Shown one piece after another: positions 6,704-7,631 of a DNA stretch of 7,631 nucleotides. Made by a program: the position numbers and the translations under genes. This stretch comes from Bacteroidales bacterium. Lineage in GTDB: Bacteria > Bacteroidota > Bacteroidia > Bacteroidales > DTU049. The notes under the pieces were generated by a model. That model saw only the letters and a list, made by a program, of their open reading frames with translations, did no database searches and was not told the DNA's origin. Within the stretch, counting starts at the first letter, position 1. Each line of letters opens with the position of its first letter. The stretch spans positions 1 through 7,631 of the forward strand of contig JAGPGB010000049.1 in the NCBI GenBank assembly GCA_018056215.1, read 5' to 3'.

Positions 6704-7057
6704 ATGGCAAAAAATATTCCCGAAGTAATAATGAGTAAAGTAAATTTAATAGGTGAAACTACAAATATAAATGGAGATCTATCAACAGATGATGATCTTA
6801 GAATTGACGGGATAGTAAATGGTAATATAAAATCTAATAAAAGAATAATTATAGGGCCAACGGCTAAAATAAATGGCAATATTTCTGCAAATACAATTGA
6901 AATAAATGGCACTGTAAAAGGGAATATTGAAGCTTCTGAAATTCTAATTTTGAAAGAAACCGCTATACTAGAAGGGGATATTTCTGTTACCAAATTATCA
7001 ATAAATACCGGTGCTAAATTTAATGGTAAATGCTCAATGAATAATTTGACTAATTAA
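6704..7057 (+). CDS. Bactofilin (polymer-forming cytoskeletal protein)
   Basis: Bactofilins polymerise without nucleotide into filaments, often at the inner membrane, and help place cell-wall or envelope machinery. The 117-residue protein is almost entirely the bactofilin core: a beta-helix built of rungs of about 15-18 residues, visible as recurring x-G-N/D turns (Gly24, Gly40, Gly58, Gly73, Gly91, Gly108) between alternating hydrophobic residues such as LRIDG, TIEING and LILKETA. A short N-terminal tail (about 1-15) could serve as membrane-contact segment; the C-terminal tail is very short. There is no enzyme motif. ATG 6704 gives the whole first rung; Met10 is a less likely start. It lies 8 nt before the AtpZ-like gene, so they are probably cotranscribed. 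I recall bactofilin genes next to atpZ in Flavobacteria, but that is memory, not something this sequence shows. Confidence 0.88.
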   Translation: MAKNIPEVIMSKVNLIGETTNINGDLSTDDDLRIDGIVNGNIKSNKRIIIGPTAKINGNISANTIEINGTVKGNIEASEILILKETAILEGDISVTKLSINTGAKFNGKCSMNNLTN

Positions 7058-7065
7058 TTTATTTA

Positions 7066-7272
7066 GTGAAAAAAGAAAATCTAGATAAATACATAAAATA
7101 TAGCAACTTAGCAATACAAATGTTAGTGATAATCGTTGGCGGAGCATATTTAGGTAAATGGTTTGATAATAAGTATAATACAAATAATTTATATACAAGT
7201 ATAATTGGTGTAATAGCTACCATACTAGCCATTTATATTGGCATTAGAGAGTTGATAAAAAATAAACATTAA
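7066..7272 (+). CDS. AtpZ/AtpI-family small membrane protein, putative ATP synthase accessory subunit
   Basis: The 68-residue protein has two predicted membrane helices (about 17-33 and 43-63) and the family motif G26-A-Y-L-G30-K-W-F-D34 at the end of the first helix. Proteins of this type are encoded just ahead of the F-type ATP synthase genes; they have been linked to assembly of the c-ring or to Mg2+/Ca2+ uptake, and the role here is inferred. The start is GTG at 7066, since the only internal Met (residue 19) would cut into the first helix. The stop overlaps the next start by one base (TAATG, 7270-7274), which suggests translational coupling. Position between bactofilin and a four-helix membrane protein supports membership of an ATP synthase operon that continues beyond the window. 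Confidence 0.8.
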   Translation: MKKENLDKYIKYSNLAIQMLVIIVGGAYLGKWFDNKYNTNNLYTSIIGVIATILAIYIGIRELIKNKH

Positions 7273-7625
7273 TGTGGAAATATTTTAGTATTTTTTCTGC
7301 TTTTAGCATTCTATTACCATTGCTATGGTTAATTTTTAAACCTATAGACATGACAATAATAATATTTTGGTTTGTTAATTTTATAGTTTTCTTATGTATA
7401 ATACTTTTTATTAATTATAAAAAAAATTTATTAAAAAATAAACCCATAGTGTATTTAGCTATTGATGTGGTTAGACTTTTAACGGTTTTAATATTTTTTA
7501 TAATTTATATTACAGTTTTTGATATGAAATATGCTATATCAAATGCTCACTTATTAATGTTTGTAGCCTTATATTTATACTTTTTATTTGCATACGTTTT
7601 TATTATATTGAAACAATTAAAATAG
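7272..7625 (+). CDS. Four-helix membrane protein in the AtpI position, before the expected atpB
   Basis: I do not recognise a family motif with certainty. The 117 residues are very hydrophobic, with four probable membrane helices (about 5-22, 27-48, 62-82, 93-113), a basic loop between helices 2 and 3 (Lys50-Lys57), and Asp65/Arg68 at the start of helix 3. Size and topology resemble AtpI, the c-ring assembly helper, and the gene follows an AtpZ-like gene with a one-base overlap. In Flavobacteria an uncharacterised protein of this kind commonly occupies this place (I recall a DUF6168 label, unverified). Helical content is rich in Phe, Ile and Leu, so the gene is even more A/T-rich than its neighbours. 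Only 6 bases follow its TAG stop, so the predicted atpB cannot be seen. Confidence 0.65.
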   Translation: MWKYFSIFSAFSILLPLLWLIFKPIDMTIIIFWFVNFIVFLCIILFINYKKNLLKNKPIVYLAIDVVRLLTVLIFFIIYITVFDMKYAISNAHLLMFVALYLYFLFAYVFIILKQLK

Positions 7626-7631
7626 AAATTT

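Noticed and set aside
6685..6993. Minus-strand hydrophobic open frame of 102 codons opposite bactofilin
   Set aside because: Its hydrophobicity follows from the reverse complement of the repeated Asn/Ile/Gly codons of the beta-helix; the bactofilin frame has far better support.
1..7631. CRISPR array, insertion sequence, toxin-antitoxin pair, defence or phage genes
   Set aside because: I saw no spaced direct repeats, transposase motifs, terminal repeats or small paired genes; every gene is explained by envelope or central metabolism functions.

Overview
The window is strongly AT-rich and looks like chromosomal core sequence from a member of the Bacteroidota, probably a Flavobacteriia-like lineage. 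Four things support this. The 623-residue metallopeptidase ends in a type IX secretion system (T9SS) type A sorting domain. Upstream regions carry Bacteroidota-type -7 boxes (TAnnTTTG) instead of sigma-70 boxes and Shine-Dalgarno sites. Arabinose-5-phosphate isomerase is a single SIS domain. The bactofilin / AtpZ-like / four-helix membrane protein order resembles the entry to Flavobacteria-type ATP synthase operons. Eight complete genes and one partial gene fill almost all the DNA. I see no RNA gene, mobile element or CRISPR array.

Layout. Positions 1-1069 (minus) hold most of a serine hydrolase of the beta-lactamase/transpeptidase-like superfamily, a probable lipoprotein, with its 3' end cut by the window edge. 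It diverges from kdsB (1145-1888, plus). kdsB converges with, and overlaps by 11 bp, the 3' end of a minus-strand operon kdsD-kdsA-M1 peptidase (5154 down to 1878), whose genes are 5 and 2 nt apart. fumC (5240-6634, plus) diverges from kdsD. Bactofilin (6704-7057), an AtpZ-like protein (7066-7272) and a four-helix membrane protein (7272-7625) then follow closely on the plus strand. The window ends about where atpB would be expected.

Function. KdsD, KdsA and KdsB are three of the four steps from ribulose-5-phosphate to CMP-KDO, the activated sugar that joins lipid A to the rest of LPS. The phosphatase KdsC is not here. The same operon encodes a cell-surface or secreted M1 metallopeptidase. FumC is the TCA-cycle fumarase. 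The last three genes probably belong to cytoskeleton/envelope organisation and ATP synthase assembly.

I found no convincing evidence of a previously undescribed system. The most unusual observation is a perfect 12-bp inverted repeat at the kdsB/M1 convergence, which encodes Lys-Lys-Phe-Ile in frame on both strands and may also act as a shared terminator. Second is a pair of promoters whose -7 box lies only 7 nt from the start codon, which suggests leaderless or near-leaderless mRNAs.
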